This document shows, piece after piece, positions 63,654 to 64,000 of a DNA stretch of 64,000 nucleotides. A model generated the notes under the pieces. The model searched no databases, had not been told where the DNA came from, and was given only the letters and a program-made list of their open reading frames with translations. Position numbers and translations under genes: made by a program. The stretch lies in contig NC_068567.1 in the NCBI RefSeq assembly GCF_025698545.1, forward strand, positions 620,001 through 684,000, in the 5' to 3' direction. Source of the DNA: Gossypium raimondii. Taxonomy: Eukaryota; Streptophyta; Magnoliopsida; Malvales; Malvaceae. Numbering within the stretch: the first letter of the stretch is position 1; each line of letters begins with the position of its first letter.

Positions 63654-64000
63654 TTCAGTTTTAGTTTTAAAATGGAATAGGCTTGTTCGAGAATATACCA
63701 TTGGGTAGTCAGTTTGACCTGCATCAATGCGAAGTTCCACATGATATCAATTTATGTTTGTAGAAGTGGGACTTGCTGTATTTTTCCTTTTTTTCACCTC
63801 AATTGTTGAAAATAAAATCGCCATTATTGAATCCCTTAACTCATGCTTTGGTGTAACCCTACAGATGTTTTGGCAAAAGCTAGTTTGCCTGATGATTCCA
63901 ACAGTAAAGGTATTTACAGTATTCATCACCAATTCATTTTTTTCGTATATCCGCATTAATTCTCAATCTAATTGATTCAAAGACTTCAAAGCCATTATCT
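63654..64000 (+). pseudogene. Second YJU2-like copy, 3' fragment, running off the window
   Basis: It aligns with 52433-52820 beside NLR1, including intron sequence. The coding trace PTDVLAKASLPDDSNSK at 63858-63909 matches PTDALTKASLPDDSSSK at 52670-52721. The short segment with the acceptor and RRKVSEE of the first copy is deleted here. The rest of the gene, if any, lies beyond 64000. Confidence 0.75.

Overview
The window is plant nuclear DNA: AT-rich, with long gene-poor stretches, GT-AG introns, a plastid-targeted Hsp70, a DYW-type PPR gene and coiled-coil NLR resistance genes. A eudicot is clear. A cotton-like Malvaceae genome is my best guess from the look of the dispersed repeats, but this is an inference without any database search.

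Layout. 1-13.4 kb holds no gene I can support, only decayed transposable elements (an LTR fragment, several MITE-like elements, a hAT-like MITE) and simple repeats. At 13.4-13.9 kb (-) lies a small four-helix membrane protein gene. At 16.4-17.3 kb (-) lies a broken WD40 (SNRNP40-like) pseudogene, followed by a 78-bp minisatellite. At 19.7-27.2 kb (+) is a complete 12-exon CASTOR-type nuclear-envelope ion channel gene with a duplicated, apparently mutually exclusive exon 8. At 28.8-32.4 kb (+) is an 8-exon plastid stromal Hsp70. At 33.7-36.5 kb (-) is an intronless 933-residue DYW PPR gene.

From about 33 kb to the right edge the window is an NLR cluster built by segmental duplication. Two long intronless CC-NBS-LRR genes (40.5-45.4 and 57.7-62.8 kb, both -) share promoter-proximal sequence, coding sequence and about 3 kb of downstream sequence with exon-like modules. 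Both carry a nearly identical 210-bp LRR module in tandem, with different copy number. A third NLR locus survives only as a ghost: its downstream flank (33.0-33.6 kb) and the first 23 codons plus 5' leader (36.5-36.7 kb) now bracket the PPR gene. A YJU2/CWC16-like splicing factor gene lies to the right of NLR1 (47.5-53.5 kb, +) but is broken by a frameshift, a 3-kb insertion and a rearranged terminal exon. A piece of a second copy lies to the right of NLR2 at the window edge, so the duplicated unit was NLR plus YJU2-like gene.

Functionally the genes are independent: symbiotic/nuclear calcium signalling (CASTOR), plastid protein folding and import (Hsp70), organelle RNA editing (PPR) and intracellular immune reception (NLRs). 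The most unusual observations are the CASTOR exon pair separated by a 53-nt intron, the PPR gene sitting inside an NLR ghost with an in-frame NLR-derived uORF, and the recent 630-bp block duplication in the NLR1 LRR array.
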